The notes beneath the pieces were generated by a model that saw only the letters and a list, made by a program, of their open reading frames with translations, searched no databases and was not told the origin of the DNA. A stretch of 64,000 bases of DNA. Origin: Methylobacterium sp. WL119. GTDB lineage: Bacteria > Pseudomonadota > Alphaproteobacteria > Rhizobiales > Beijerinckiaceae. This document shows, piece by piece, positions 18,709 through 27,633 of the stretch. How positions within the stretch are numbered: position 1 is the stretch's first letter; every line of letters starts with the position of its first letter. The position numbers and the translations under genes are program-made. The stretch covers positions 124,001-188,000 of the forward strand of contig NZ_VRUU01000002.1 in assembly GCF_008039875.1 (NCBI RefSeq), given 5' to 3'.

Positions 18709-19377
18709 TTACGGGCAGGAATGCCGCTGGCCGTCGTTGCCGAGGTAGGTCTGCGACCGCACATCGTAGGAGCGGAAGCGCTGGATGCAGTAGCTCACCG
18801 ACTCCTGCGGCCCCGGCGCCACCTCGGTCTGAACCTCGGTGTATCCCGGATTGTAGCCGTAGCCGTAGCCGGCCGGCGCATAGCCGCTGCCGTAGTAGTT
18901 GTCGTCGTAGCCGTATCCGCCGTAGCCGTAACCCAGGCCGCCGCCGATCAGCGCGCCGGTCGCCAGCCCGAGGCCGAGCCCGGCAGCGCCGTATCCGAGG
19001 CCGCGACCGTACCCGCCGCGGTAACCGCGCCCATAACCGGCGCCGTAGCCCCGGCCGATCCCGCGGTTGGCGAAGCCCGCGTTGTTGGCGAAGCCGCGGT
19101 TTCCGCCGAATGCGCCGCGATTGGCGAAGCCGGCATTTCCGCCGAACGCACCTCGGTTGGCGAAGCCGCCGCCGCCGATGCCGCGACCCGCGAAGCCGCC
19201 ACTACCGAAGCCGCGGCCACCACCGAAGCCACGGCCGCCGCCGAACCCGCCGCCGCCGAAGCCGTGACCGCCGCCGATGCCGCCGCCGCGACCGCCGAAG
19301 CCGCGGGCGTCGACCGTCGCCGGAAGCATCGCGAGTGCGCCGACCATCAGCGCGGATGTCAGAACAATCCGTTTCAT
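18709..19377 (-). CDS. Secreted glycine-rich protein with C-terminal BA14K motif
   Basis: About 222 residues. A signal peptide (MKRIVLTSALMVGALAM, cleavage near VDA-RG) precedes about 120 residues of glycine-rich low complexity with repeats of the type GFANRGAFGGN. A glycine-zipper-like hydrophobic stretch (AAGLGLGLATGALIGGGLG) and tyrosine-rich YGYGG repeats follow. The last 30 residues, SVSYCIQRFRSYDVRSQTYL through HSCP, match the BA14K signature with two cysteines found at the end of many Hyphomicrobiales surface proteins. The original BA14K is a Brucella immunoreactive, lectin-like protein; whether this one binds sugar is unknown. Confidence 0.8.
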   Translation of the reverse strand: MKRIVLTSALMVGALAMLPATVDARGFGGRGGGIGGGHGFGGGGFGGGRGFGGGRGFGSGGFAGRGIGGGGFANRGAFGGNAGFANRGAFGGNRGFANNAGFANRGIGRGYGAGYGRGYRGGYGRGLGYGAAGLGLGLATGALIGGGLGYGYGGYGYDDNYYGSGYAPAGYGYGYNPGYTEVQTEVAPGPQESVSYCIQRFRSYDVRSQTYLGNDGQRHSCP

Positions 19378-19493
19378 AAGATTCTCACTCGTTCATCGAC
19401 ATGATGTTGTCGGATAAACAACGCGCGAGAGAGAGAAACGTACCGTTGTATCGTGTGCCCGCGGCGAAACATCCAATCGTCGCGGTCCTCCGT

Positions 19494-20726
19494 TCAGAAG
19501 AAGGCCTGCAGCCCGGTCTGCGCACGCCCGAGGATCAGGGCGTGGACGTCGTGCGTGCCCTCGTAGGTATTGACCGTCTCAAGGTTCTGGGCGTGCCGCA
19601 TCACGTGGTACTCGCCCATGATGCCGTTGCCGCCGTGCATGTCGCGGGCGGTCCGCGCGATGTCGAGCGCCTTGCCGCAATTGTTGCGCTTGATCAGCGA
19701 GATCATCTCCGGCGCCATCTTGCCCTCGTCCATCAGGCGGCCGACGCGTAAGGACGCCTGCAGCCCGAGGGTGATCTCGGTCTGCATGTCGGCGAGCTTC
19801 TTCTGGATCAGCTGCGTCTGCGCCAGCGGACGGCCGAACTGCTTGCGCTCCAGGGTGTAGGACCGCGCCCGGTGCCAGCAATCCTCGGCGGCGCCCATCG
19901 CCCCCCACGAGATGCCGTAACGGGCGCGGTTGAGGCAGCCGAACGGCCCCTTCAGCCCGGAGACGTTCGGCAGCAGCGCGTCCTCGCCGACCTCGACGCC
20001 CTCCATCACGATCTCGCCCGTGGTCGAGGCGCGAAGCGACAGCTTTCCCTTCAGCGTCGGGGCGGAGAGCCCCTTCATGCCCTTCTCCAGGATGAAGCCG
20101 CGGATCGCGCCGTCATGCGCGTCGGACTTCGCCCAGACCACGAACACGTCGGCGAAGGGCGCGTTCGAGATCCACATCTTGGCGCCCGACAGGCGGTAGC
20201 CGCCGTCGATCTTCTCGGCTCGCGTCTTCATCCCGCCGGGATCCGAGCCGGCATCGGGCTCGGTCAGGCCGAAGCAACCGATGAACTCGCCGGACGCGAG
20301 CTTCGGCAGGAACTTGCGGCGCTGCGCCTCGGAGCCGTAGGCGTGGATCGGGTACATCACCAGGGACGACTGCACGCTCATCATCGAGCGGTAGCCGGAA
20401 TCGACCCGCTCGACGGCGCGGGCCACCAAGCCGTAGGCGACGTAGCCGGCGCCGGCGCAGCCGTACTCCTCCGGGATCGTCACGCCGAGCAGGCCGAGCG
20501 CGCCCATCTCGCGAAACAGGTCCGGGTTGGTCTTCTCCTCGGCGTAGGCCTCGACGATGCCGGGCAGCAAACGCTCCTGCGCGAAGTCGTGCGCCACGTC
20601 GCGGATCGCGCGCTCGTCCTCGGTGAGCTGGTCGTCGAGCAGGAACGGGTCGTCCCAGACGAAGCCGGCCGACGCCTTGGCCGTGGGGCCGGCGCTTCCG
20701 GCAGGCGCGCGCATCGGTGCGTTCAT
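19494..20726 (-). CDS. gcdH: Acyl-CoA dehydrogenase, probably glutaryl-CoA dehydrogenase
   Basis: FAD enzyme of about 410 residues that oxidatively decarboxylates glutaryl-CoA to crotonyl-CoA in lysine, tryptophan and aromatic breakdown. Family features include [40 protein letters not shown] and the catalytic glutamate in [20 protein letters not shown], a motif that separates GcdH from short-chain acyl-CoA dehydrogenases. ATG 20726 has GGAGAGG upstream; an earlier in-frame start would add 30 unlike residues. The downstream neighbourhood (AEC transporter, 3-hydroxyacyl-CoA dehydrogenase) is compatible with acyl-CoA metabolism but is not a clear operon. Confidence 0.92.
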   Translation of the reverse strand: MNAPMRAPAGSAGPTAKASAGFVWDDPFLLDDQLTEDERAIRDVAHDFAQERLLPGIVEAYAEEKTNPDLFREMGALGLLGVTIPEEYGCAGAGYVAYGLVARAVERVDSGYRSMMSVQSSLVMYPIHAYGSEAQRRKFLPKLASGEFIGCFGLTEPDAGSDPGGMKTRAEKIDGGYRLSGAKMWISNAPFADVFVVWAKSDAHDGAIRGFILEKGMKGLSAPTLKGKLSLRASTTGEIVMEGVEVGEDALLPNVSGLKGPFGCLNRARYGISWGAMGAAEDCWHRARSYTLERKQFGRPLAQTQLIQKKLADMQTEITLGLQASLRVGRLMDEGKMAPEMISLIKRNNCGKALDIARTARDMHGGNGIMGEYHVMRHAQNLETVNTYEGTHDVHALILGRAQTGLQAFF

Positions 20727-20854
20727 GGTCGGTCCCTCTCCGAGACTGTCTTCGCCGGTTCGGTGGTCCGCCGGTCCGTTGCTCGAGAAGATAGACGGAT
20801 GCGCGCCGACTTCCACCGCGCCCGGCGCGGCGAAGGGTCAGCCGCGCGCCGCTG

Positions 20855-21784
20855 TCACGCCCGGCCGAGCAGGGTCAGCCAGGCGATGGTGGTGAAGGGC
20901 GCGAGCAGCGTCGAGACCAGCAGGGAGGCCGCGATCAGCCCGGTCTCGGTGCGGTAGCGCATGGCGAGCAGGTAGGCGTTGATGCCGACCGGCATCGCCG
21001 CGAACAGGGTCGCGACGCCGGCATAGGCCGGCGGCATCGCGAACACCTTGGTCGCCAGCAGCCACACGATCAGCGGATGCACGACGAGCTTGAGCAGCGC
21101 GATCACCACGGCACCCGGCAGGTCGAACAGCACCCGGTAGCGCCGCAGCCCGGCGCCGAGCGCGATCAGCGCGCAGGTCGAGGCGGTCGCCGCGAACATG
21201 TCGATCAGCGACTTCGGGATGACGGACGGGACGACGCCGCCCTGCTTCAGCGCCATCCCGATGAGCAGCGCCACGAAGATCGGGTTGCGGATCAGCACGA
21301 GAGCGAGGCCGCGCAGGCGCTGCCACAGGGAGCGACCGGCCTCCGCCTCGATCAGGAAGGTGGCGCAGCCCATCATCAGCGGCAGGTGGACGGCGAGCAG
21401 CAGGAAGAGCGGGAACGCGCCCTCCTCGCCGTAGGCCTGCAGGATGGTCGGCACGCCGACGAAGATCGTGTTGGACTGGCTCGCAGCGAAGCCGTGCAGG
21501 ATCGCGCCCTGACGCCCGATGCCGTCCCGCCTCCGCGCAATCAGCGAGCCGGCGAGCCACGACACGCCGGCGCCGCCGAAATAGGCGATCCAGTAGCCCC
21601 AGGCGATCTCGCCTTCGAGGCCGGGCCTGGTCAGCGTCGCGATGATCAGCGACGGCACGGCGATGGCGAAGACGTATTCCGACAGGCCCTCGCTCACCTT
21701 GTCGGAGAGCAGGCCGGCGAGCGCGGCGCCCCAGCCGATCAGGATGATCCCGAAGATCGGGACGATGATCATCACGGCGTTCAC
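20855..21784 (-). CDS. AEC-family transporter (auxin efflux carrier type)
   Basis: Inner-membrane transporter of about 309 residues with ten hydrophobic segments in two groups of five. The N-terminus is [19 protein letters not shown], and other typical segments are [14 protein letters not shown] and [13 protein letters not shown]. Bacterial AEC proteins export or import organic acids such as malate or malonate; the substrate here is unknown. Three starts are possible: GTG 21784, GTG 21775 and ATG 21772. None has a clear ribosome site. It lies between the 3-hydroxyacyl-CoA dehydrogenase gene and gcdH, all leftward. Confidence 0.85.
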   Translation of the reverse strand: MNAVMIIVPIFGIILIGWGAALAGLLSDKVSEGLSEYVFAIAVPSLIIATLTRPGLEGEIAWGYWIAYFGGAGVSWLAGSLIARRRDGIGRQGAILHGFAASQSNTIFVGVPTILQAYGEEGAFPLFLLLAVHLPLMMGCATFLIEAEAGRSLWQRLRGLALVLIRNPIFVALLIGMALKQGGVVPSVIPKSLIDMFAATASTCALIALGAGLRRYRVLFDLPGAVVIALLKLVVHPLIVWLLATKVFAMPPAYAGVATLFAAMPVGINAYLLAMRYRTETGLIAASLLVSTLLAPFTTIAWLTLLGRA

Positions 21785-21888
21785 GGGATGGCCGACCGGT
21801 TCGTGTTCGAGGAGGTGCCGCGCATAGCACGCCCGTTGCGGCCGTCGCGCTGCGCCCGGCGCATGGCCGCAGCGAACCCTTGCGCCGG

Positions 21889-22821
21889 CTACGGCCCGGC
21901 GACCTCGGTCCGGGCCTTCAGGATGTCGATCAGCGCCCGGTCGCGGCGGGCTTCGAGGTCGGCGAGCGAGCGTCCGGCCGCCTCCGCCGCGACGCCCTCG
22001 ACGATGGCGTCCTTCACCGCCTCGCTCAGGTCGGGATGGCCGAGGCTCTCCCAGCGGCGGACCTGGCTCGGGCCAAGATGGTCGAGATAGTGCCGGATGC
22101 CGCCCGCGCCGCCGCCGAGATGGTAGGTCATGTGCGGCCCCATCGCCGCCCAGCGCAGGCCCGGCCCGTTGCAGAGCGCGGCGTCGATGTCGGCGACGCT
22201 CGCGACCCCCTCGGCAACGAGGTTCACCGCCTCGCGGTACAGGGCCGAGGCGAGGCGGTTGGCGACGTGGCCCGGCATCTCGCGCCGCAGGATCACCGGG
22301 CGCCGTCCGAGCCCGGCGTAGAACGCTGCCGCGCGCTCGGCGATCGCGGCGTCGCCGGCGACGATCTCGACCAGCGGAACCAGGTGCGGCGGGTGGAACG
22401 GGTGGGCGACGATCACGCGCTCGGGCGTGCCGCAATCGGCGACGATCCGGCTGCGCAGCATCGCCGAGGTGCTCGACGCGACGATCACGCCGGGGGCCGC
22501 CCGCGCGTCGAGCTCGGCCAGGATCGCGCGCTTGACCGCCTCGTTCTCCGGCGCGTTCTCCTGGACGAAGACGGCGCCGGACACGGCTTGGTCGAGCGTC
22601 TCGCAGATCTCGAGGCGACCCGTGCCGGTCGGGCCGAGCTCGGCCAGCTGATCGCGGTATCGGGCGACGGACGCAAGCATCCGATCGGCGAAGCCGGGGG
22701 CGGTGTCGTAGGCCGCCACATCGAAGCCGTGCGCCAGGAAGAGCGCCGCCCAGCTCGCGCCGAGCGTGCCGCAGCCGACCACGGCTATCGGGCCGGTTTC
22801 ATCCGTTTCAACAGCTGTCAC
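21889..22821 (-). CDS. 3-hydroxyacyl-CoA dehydrogenase-family NAD-dependent enzyme
   Basis: About 310 residues. The Rossmann motif VVGCGTLGASWAALFLAHG opens the protein. Central STSAMLRSRI and HPFHPPHLVPLVEIV (catalytic histidine region) and the C-terminal helical domain (REMPGHVANRLASALYREAVNLVAEG) are the hallmark of the 3-hydroxyacyl-CoA dehydrogenase/lambda-crystallin group, which also contains carnitine and L-gulonate 3-dehydrogenases. The exact substrate cannot be fixed. The start appears to be GTG 22821. It is divergent from the ABC importer that begins at 22936, with 114 bases shared for promoters. Confidence 0.87.
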   Translation of the reverse strand: MTAVETDETGPIAVVGCGTLGASWAALFLAHGFDVAAYDTAPGFADRMLASVARYRDQLAELGPTGTGRLEICETLDQAVSGAVFVQENAPENEAVKRAILAELDARAAPGVIVASSTSAMLRSRIVADCGTPERVIVAHPFHPPHLVPLVEIVAGDAAIAERAAAFYAGLGRRPVILRREMPGHVANRLASALYREAVNLVAEGVASVADIDAALCNGPGLRWAAMGPHMTYHLGGGAGGIRHYLDHLGPSQVRRWESLGHPDLSEAVKDAIVEGVAAEAAGRSLADLEARRDRALIDILKARTEVAGP

Positions 22822-22935
22822 CGCGTCGCCTCCCTGCGCTTTACTTTCAGTCGAGCCCGCGCCTAGTCAATGCGACGGCCGGCGTACAGCGTCGGGCCAA
22901 ACGCAGGCGGGACGACCTGCGACCGGAGGACATTG

Positions 22936-23916
22936 ATGTTCAAGCGCGCTTCGGCTGCCGCCGCCGCAATCCTGTTCCTGGCCGCCGGAGCGGCGCAGGC
23001 CGACGACGTCGTCCGCCTCGGGAACCTGAAGTTCGCCCATTACGGCGCGATCTCGTACATGAAGGAGATCGCCCCGAAGTTCGGCCTGAAGATCGACGAG
23101 AAGCAGTTCGCCAAGGGCGCCGACATCTATCCGGCGATGGCGGTCGACCAGATCGACATCTCGGCCTCGGGCGCCGACGGCGCGGTGGCGGCGCGCGGCA
23201 ACGGCGTGAAGCTCTACGTCGTGGCGGGCTTCGCCAACGGCGGCGTGCGGATCCTGAAGCGGCCGGACCTCGACGCGGTGAAGACGCTGAAGGACGTGAA
23301 GGGCCTCAAGGTCGCCACCGTCCGCGGCGGGACGCAGGACCTGATGCTGCTCGCCGAGCTCGACAAGCACGGCATGACCTGGGGCGAGCGCGCCGGCAAG
23401 GACGTGCAGCTGATCTACTTCAACAACTACGCCGACCTGAACCAGGCGCTGGCGCAGAAGTACGTCGACGTGATCTGCCAGTCGGAGCCGCAATCGACCC
23501 AGGCGATCAGCGCCGGCTGGGGCGTCGAGGTGGTCAAGCCCTACGACACGCCGATCGGCATTCCGGTGCGTCCGCTCGTGATGACCGAGAAGATGTACAA
23601 CGAGAAGCCTGAGATCGCCGGACGCGTCCTCAAGCTGTTCGTGGCCGCGACCAAGGCGTTCATCGACGACCCGGCGCTCGCCGAGAAGTACGTGCGGGAA
23701 TCGGTGTTCAAGGGCCAGCTCTCGAGCCAGGACTTTCGCGACGGCATGGCCAACGCGAGCTACACCTACGACGTCCCGGCCGGCCACATGCAGACGACCA
23801 CCGACTACATGATGAAGTACGGCCTGGGTAAGATGGTGACCCCGCCCAAGAGCGACGCCGAGTGGGTGAAGACCGATCTTCTCGACAGGGCCAAGGCCGA
23901 GCTGAAGATCAAGTGA
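22936..23916 (+). CDS. ABC importer substrate-binding protein (NMT1/SsuA type)
   Basis: Periplasmic binding protein of 326 residues. A signal peptide (MFKRASAAAAAILFLAAGAAQA) is followed by a two-lobe binding fold: VRLGNLKFAHYGAISYMKEIAP in lobe one, LKVATVRGGTQDLMLLAELDKHG and YFNNYADLNQALAQKYVDVICQ in lobe two. This family binds sulfonates, nitrate, thiamine precursors or other small anions and amines; the ligand here is unknown. ATG 22936 has GGAGGA upstream. Its stop overlaps the next start (TGATG), so it is cotranslated with the permease. Confidence 0.9.
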   Translation: MFKRASAAAAAILFLAAGAAQADDVVRLGNLKFAHYGAISYMKEIAPKFGLKIDEKQFAKGADIYPAMAVDQIDISASGADGAVAARGNGVKLYVVAGFANGGVRILKRPDLDAVKTLKDVKGLKVATVRGGTQDLMLLAELDKHGMTWGERAGKDVQLIYFNNYADLNQALAQKYVDVICQSEPQSTQAISAGWGVEVVKPYDTPIGIPVRPLVMTEKMYNEKPEIAGRVLKLFVAATKAFIDDPALAEKYVRESVFKGQLSSQDFRDGMANASYTYDVPAGHMQTTTDYMMKYGLGKMVTPPKSDAEWVKTDLLDRAKAELKIK

Positions 23917-24725
23917 TGCGGCTGTCCTCGCTTCGCGGCGCCGTCGTCCCGGTCGGGCTGCTGGTCCTTTGGGAGATCCTGAGCCGGGTCGGGGTGTTTT
24001 CGCCGATCGTCCTGCCGCCGCCGAGCGCGGTTGCGGTGAAGTGGTATGCCGGCCTCCTGCCCGCCCTCCCCTACGAGCCGGGCCAGGAGAGCTACGTCGC
24101 CTGGCTCTTCTCCGGCGAGATGCCGCACGACGCGGTGTCGAGCCTGACGCGGGTGCTGTCGGGCTTCGTCATCGGGGCCGGGCTCGCGGTGCCGACCGGG
24201 CTGATGCTCGGCACCAGCGACCGGCTCTACGCGCTGTTCAACCCGCTGCTGCAGGTGCTGCGCCCGATCCCGCCGATCGCCTACATCCCGCTCGCCATCG
24301 TTTGGTTCGGGCTCGGCAACCCGCCCGCCCTGTTCCTGATCGCGCTCGGCACCTTCTTCCCGGTGCTGGTCAACACCATCGCCGGCGTCCGGCAGGTGGA
24401 CTCGATCTACATCCGCGCAGCCCGGAACCTCGGGGCGAATTCCTGGACGATGTTCCGCCGCGTGATCCTGCCGGCGGCGAGCCCCTACGTGCTGGCCGGC
24501 ATGCGGATCGGGATCGGCACGGCCTTCATCGTCGTGATCGTCGCCGAGATGATCGCGGTCTCCGACGGCCTCGGCTACCGCATCCTCGAGGCGCGCGAGT
24601 ACATGTGGTCGGACAAGATCATCGGCGGCATGCTGACGATCGGCATCCTCGGCCTGATCATCGACGGCGCGATGAGCCGCCTCAACGACCACCTGCTGCG
24701 CTGGCATCGCGGCCTCGAGCGATAG
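23916..24725 (+). CDS. ABC importer permease (SsuC/TauC type)
   Basis: 269-residue inner-membrane subunit with about six hydrophobic segments. It has the periplasmic-facing N-terminus common to this family (PIVLPPPSAVAVKWY) and the ATPase-contact EAA loop (YIRAARNLGANSWTMFRRVILPAASPYV). Start ATG 23916 overlaps the stop of the binding-protein gene. An unusual 15-residue insert (LPYEPGQESYVAWLF) before the first core domain is seen. It makes a complete importer with the genes on either side. Confidence 0.92.
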   Translation: MRLSSLRGAVVPVGLLVLWEILSRVGVFSPIVLPPPSAVAVKWYAGLLPALPYEPGQESYVAWLFSGEMPHDAVSSLTRVLSGFVIGAGLAVPTGLMLGTSDRLYALFNPLLQVLRPIPPIAYIPLAIVWFGLGNPPALFLIALGTFFPVLVNTIAGVRQVDSIYIRAARNLGANSWTMFRRVILPAASPYVLAGMRIGIGTAFIVVIVAEMIAVSDGLGYRILEAREYMWSDKIIGGMLTIGILGLIIDGAMSRLNDHLLRWHRGLER

Positions 24726-24732
24726 GCCGTTC

Positions 24733-25527
24733 ATGTCCGCAGAGATCGTCGTCGCGAACGCCGTGAAGGTGTTCGGCTCCGGAACCGCCGCGGTCGCGGC
24801 GCTGCAGGACATCACCGCCACGGTGCCCGAAGGCCAGTTCCTGTGCCTGCTCGGTCCGTCGGGCTGCGGCAAGTCCACCCTGCTGAACGCCATCGCCGGC
24901 TTCACCCCGCTGACCGACGGGCGGATCACGCTGGGCGGCCGCCCGGTGACCCAGCCGGGGCCGGACCGCGGCATGGTCTTCCAGGAATACGCGCTGTTCC
25001 CGTGGATGAACGTCGAGGACAACGTGCGCTTCGGCCTCGACATCAAGGGGGTGCCCAAGCCCGAGGCGACCGTCACCGTCGACCGCATCGTCGCGACGCT
25101 CGGCCTTTCCGACTTCCGCAAGCGCTATCCGAAGGACCTGTCCGGCGGCATGCGCCAGCGCGTCGCGATCGCCCGCATCCTGGCCCTCGACCCGCCGGTG
25201 ATGCTGATGGACGAGCCCTTCGGCGCGCTCGACGCCCTGACCCGCCGAACGCTGCAGGACGAGCTGCTCCGGATCTGGTCGGAATACCGCAAGACGATCG
25301 TGTTCGTGACGCACTCGATCGAGGAGGCGATCTACCTCGCCGACCGCATCCTGGTGATGACCTACCGCCCGGGCCGGATCAAACGCGACGTCGTCGTGCC
25401 GATGCCGCGCCCGCGCGATCCGGCGAGCCAGGACTTCAACGCGATCAAGCGCGAGCTCGGCGCGCTGGTGATGGAGGAGCAGCAGCGCTTCACCAACGCC
25501 GAGTTGCACGCCCCGGCCGTCGATTAG
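24733..25527 (+). CDS. ABC importer ATPase (SsuB/TauB type)
   Basis: 264-residue nucleotide-binding subunit. Walker A LLGPSGCGKST, Q-loop MVFQEYALFPWM, signature LSGGMRQRVAIAR, Walker B PPVMLMDEPFGALD and the switch histidine (FVTHSIEEA) are all intact. The C-terminal tail is short. It starts seven bases after the permease stop, completing a binding protein-permease-ATPase operon. The FPWMNVEDNV stretch is typical of the nitrate/sulfonate/taurine group. Confidence 0.95.
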   Translation: MSAEIVVANAVKVFGSGTAAVAALQDITATVPEGQFLCLLGPSGCGKSTLLNAIAGFTPLTDGRITLGGRPVTQPGPDRGMVFQEYALFPWMNVEDNVRFGLDIKGVPKPEATVTVDRIVATLGLSDFRKRYPKDLSGGMRQRVAIARILALDPPVMLMDEPFGALDALTRRTLQDELLRIWSEYRKTIVFVTHSIEEAIYLADRILVMTYRPGRIKRDVVVPMPRPRDPASQDFNAIKRELGALVMEEQQRFTNAELHAPAVD

Positions 25528-25621
25528 GCGCGCGGCCGGCCATCCTCAGATTCGCCGTTTTCGGTGCGCACAGCCGCGGGGCGACCTGCCGACCCGGTCG
25601 CGCCGAGGAGACCGGCCCGCG

Positions 25622-26275
25622 GTGATCCGCTTCGAGAACGTCACCAAGATCTACAAGACCGACGGCCACCGCCGCACGATCCTGGAGCGGGTGTCGCTGA
25701 CGCTGAAGCCCGGCATCAGCTACGGCATCCTCGGGATCAACGGCGCCGGCAAGTCGACGACGATGCGCATGATCGGCGGCACCGAGGAGCCGACGAGCGG
25801 CAAGATCAAGCGGAACCTCCGGGTCTCCTGGCCGCTCGGCTTCGGCGGCGGCTTCCACCCGATGATGACGGGGCGCGACAACGTGATCTTCGTCGCCCGG
25901 GTGTACGGCGAGGACCCGAAGCGGGTGCTCGACTACGTCGAGGACTTCTCCGAGCTCGGCAGCTACCTCGACGTGCCGATCCGGACCTACTCCTCGGGCA
26001 TGGGCTCCCGCCTCGCCTTCGGGATGAGCATGGCGATCCCGTTCGACTGCTACCTGATCGACGAGGTCACGGCGGTCGGCGACGCGCGCTTCCAGCGGCG
26101 CTGCTCGGAGGTGTTCGCCGAGCGGCGCAAGTCGGCCGACGTCATCATGGTGTCCCACTCGATGGAGACCATCCGCGAGTGGTGCACGCAGGGCATCGTG
26201 CTGATCAACGGCCGCGCGATCATCTACGAGGACGTCAACGACGCGATCGAGGTCTATCGCCGCCTGAACGCGTGA
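25622..26275 (+). CDS. kpsT: Polysaccharide-export ABC ATPase (KpsT family)
   Basis: 217-residue ATPase of a capsule or surface-polysaccharide exporter. Walker A is INGAGKSTTMRMI. The diagnostic FGGGFHPMMTGRDNVIFVARVYG replaces the usual Q-loop surroundings, followed by signature TYSSGMGSRLAFGMSMAI and Walker B DCYLIDEVTAVGDARF, with SHSMETIREWC last. This pattern belongs to the KpsT/BexA/CtrD (group 2 capsule) branch. The start appears to be GTG 25622 with GAGGAG upstream. Its partner permease KpsM is not adjacent; the next gene encodes KpsE. Confidence 0.88.
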   Translation: MIRFENVTKIYKTDGHRRTILERVSLTLKPGISYGILGINGAGKSTTMRMIGGTEEPTSGKIKRNLRVSWPLGFGGGFHPMMTGRDNVIFVARVYGEDPKRVLDYVEDFSELGSYLDVPIRTYSSGMGSRLAFGMSMAIPFDCYLIDEVTAVGDARFQRRCSEVFAERRKSADVIMVSHSMETIREWCTQGIVLINGRAIIYEDVNDAIEVYRRLNA

Positions 26276-26363
26276 GGATGCGCGGCGCGGCGGACATCGT
26301 TTCGCCGCGCACGAAGCCGAGGGTGGTCGCCGCCTCCGCCGGGACAACGGAAACAGCAGGTCC

Positions 26364-27605
26364 ATGAACGTCGAGATCCGCAATCCCCAGGGCCAGCCGC
26401 TGACGACCGCCGACCGGTCCAAGGCGGTGGCGGAGTCGCTGAGCCAGATCGCGCGGCTGTCCCGCTTCGCCGACCGCAAGAAGGGCATCCGCTCCTACCA
26501 GAGCCACGTGAAGAGCGATCCGTGGCTGCCGATCCTGTTCGTGCTCTGCTTCGTCCTGCCGACCGCGCTCGGCGGGATCTATTACGGCCTCATGGCCTCC
26601 GACCGCTTCGTCACCGAGGCGCGCTTCGCGCTGCGCCCGGCGCTCGGCGGCGCCGAGAAGGCGACCCCCGACGCGGTCGGCACCAACGCCGGCGTTCCCA
26701 AGGAGATGCTGGCCCAGGACGTGCTGATCACGCACCAGTACGTCCTCAGCCGGCCGATGCTGGAAGTCATTCAGGCGAAGCTGCCGATCCGGGAATGGTT
26801 CAGCCGGGATCAGATCGACTTCCTCTCCCGCTTCGACGCCGAGAAGCCGATCGAGAAGTTCCTGAAATACTGGCGCGAGCGCGTGAACGTCGAGCTCGAG
26901 GGCAGCTCCGGCATCATGTCGCTGACGGTGTCGGCATTCGACCCGGCCGAGTCGCTGGCGATCACCAAGGCGGTGATGGCGGAAGCCGAGCGGATGGTGA
27001 ACGAGCTCAGCATGCGCGCGCGCACCGACGCGGTCGCCGAGAGCAACCGCGAGATGCGCCTCGCCGAGGAACGCCTCGCCAAGATCCGCCTCGCGGTGCG
27101 CGACCTGCGCAACCGGGACGGCGTCCTCGACGCGCAGAAGGCCAACGAGACCAATCTGAAGGTGATCGGCGAGCTTCGTGCCGCGCGCATCAACCTGTCG
27201 GTTCAGCTGACGATGTCGCTGCGCGACCTCGCACCGGAATCGCGCCGGATCCAAGACATGAAGGCGCAGATCAAGGACCTCGACGACAACATCAGCCGGA
27301 TCGAGCGTCAGTCGGCGAGCCAGGATCCGGAGCAGAAGCGCCTGCTTTCCGACGCGCTGACGCGCTTCGAAGCCTTGGACAACGAGCGCAAGGACACCGA
27401 GAAATACTACGCCAAGGTCATCGCCGCCAACGAGCGCGCGCGGATGATCGCGGCGCGGCAGATCGAGTTCTTCAGCCCGATCGTCGAGCCGGTGCTGGCG
27501 GAATCCTCGACGCAACCGCGGCGCCTGCTGATGAGCAGCCTGGTCGCGGCGGGCGCGGCGGTGTTCTTCGCCGCCGCCCTGTTCGCCCGCAAGCAGATAA
27601 CCTGA
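26364..27605 (+). CDS. kpsE: Capsule-export inner-membrane protein (KpsE/CtrB family)
   Basis: 413-residue polysaccharide co-polymerase-like protein. The N-terminal cytoplasmic tail is followed by a first membrane segment (PWLPILFVLCFVLPTALGGIYY), then a long periplasmic region with extended coiled coil (EMRLAEERLAKIRLAVRDLRNRD and ERKDTEKYYAKVIAANERARM). A second membrane segment lies at the end (LLMSSLVAAGAAVFFAAALF). The sequence ASDRFVTEARFALRP after the first segment and QPRRLLMSSLV before the last are typical of KpsE/BexC/CtrB. It follows kpsT by 88 bases and converges on the disrupted stress gene. Confidence 0.87.
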   Translation: MNVEIRNPQGQPLTTADRSKAVAESLSQIARLSRFADRKKGIRSYQSHVKSDPWLPILFVLCFVLPTALGGIYYGLMASDRFVTEARFALRPALGGAEKATPDAVGTNAGVPKEMLAQDVLITHQYVLSRPMLEVIQAKLPIREWFSRDQIDFLSRFDAEKPIEKFLKYWRERVNVELEGSSGIMSLTVSAFDPAESLAITKAVMAEAERMVNELSMRARTDAVAESNREMRLAEERLAKIRLAVRDLRNRDGVLDAQKANETNLKVIGELRAARINLSVQLTMSLRDLAPESRRIQDMKAQIKDLDDNISRIERQSASQDPEQKRLLSDALTRFEALDNERKDTEKYYAKVIAANERARMIAARQIEFFSPIVEPVLAESSTQPRRLLMSSLVAAGAAVFFAAALFARKQIT

Positions 27606-27633
27606 TCGCCGCAAGGCGACTAGGTTCGGGCGG

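Noticed and set aside
19060-19260. Glycine-tract DNA repeats as a CRISPR array
   Set aside because: The repeats are in frame within a glycine-rich protein and lack regular repeats and unique spacers.
27606-27633. Small hairpin TCGCC-GCAA-GGCGA between kpsE and the stress gene as terminator
   Set aside because: The stem is only five base pairs with no T run.
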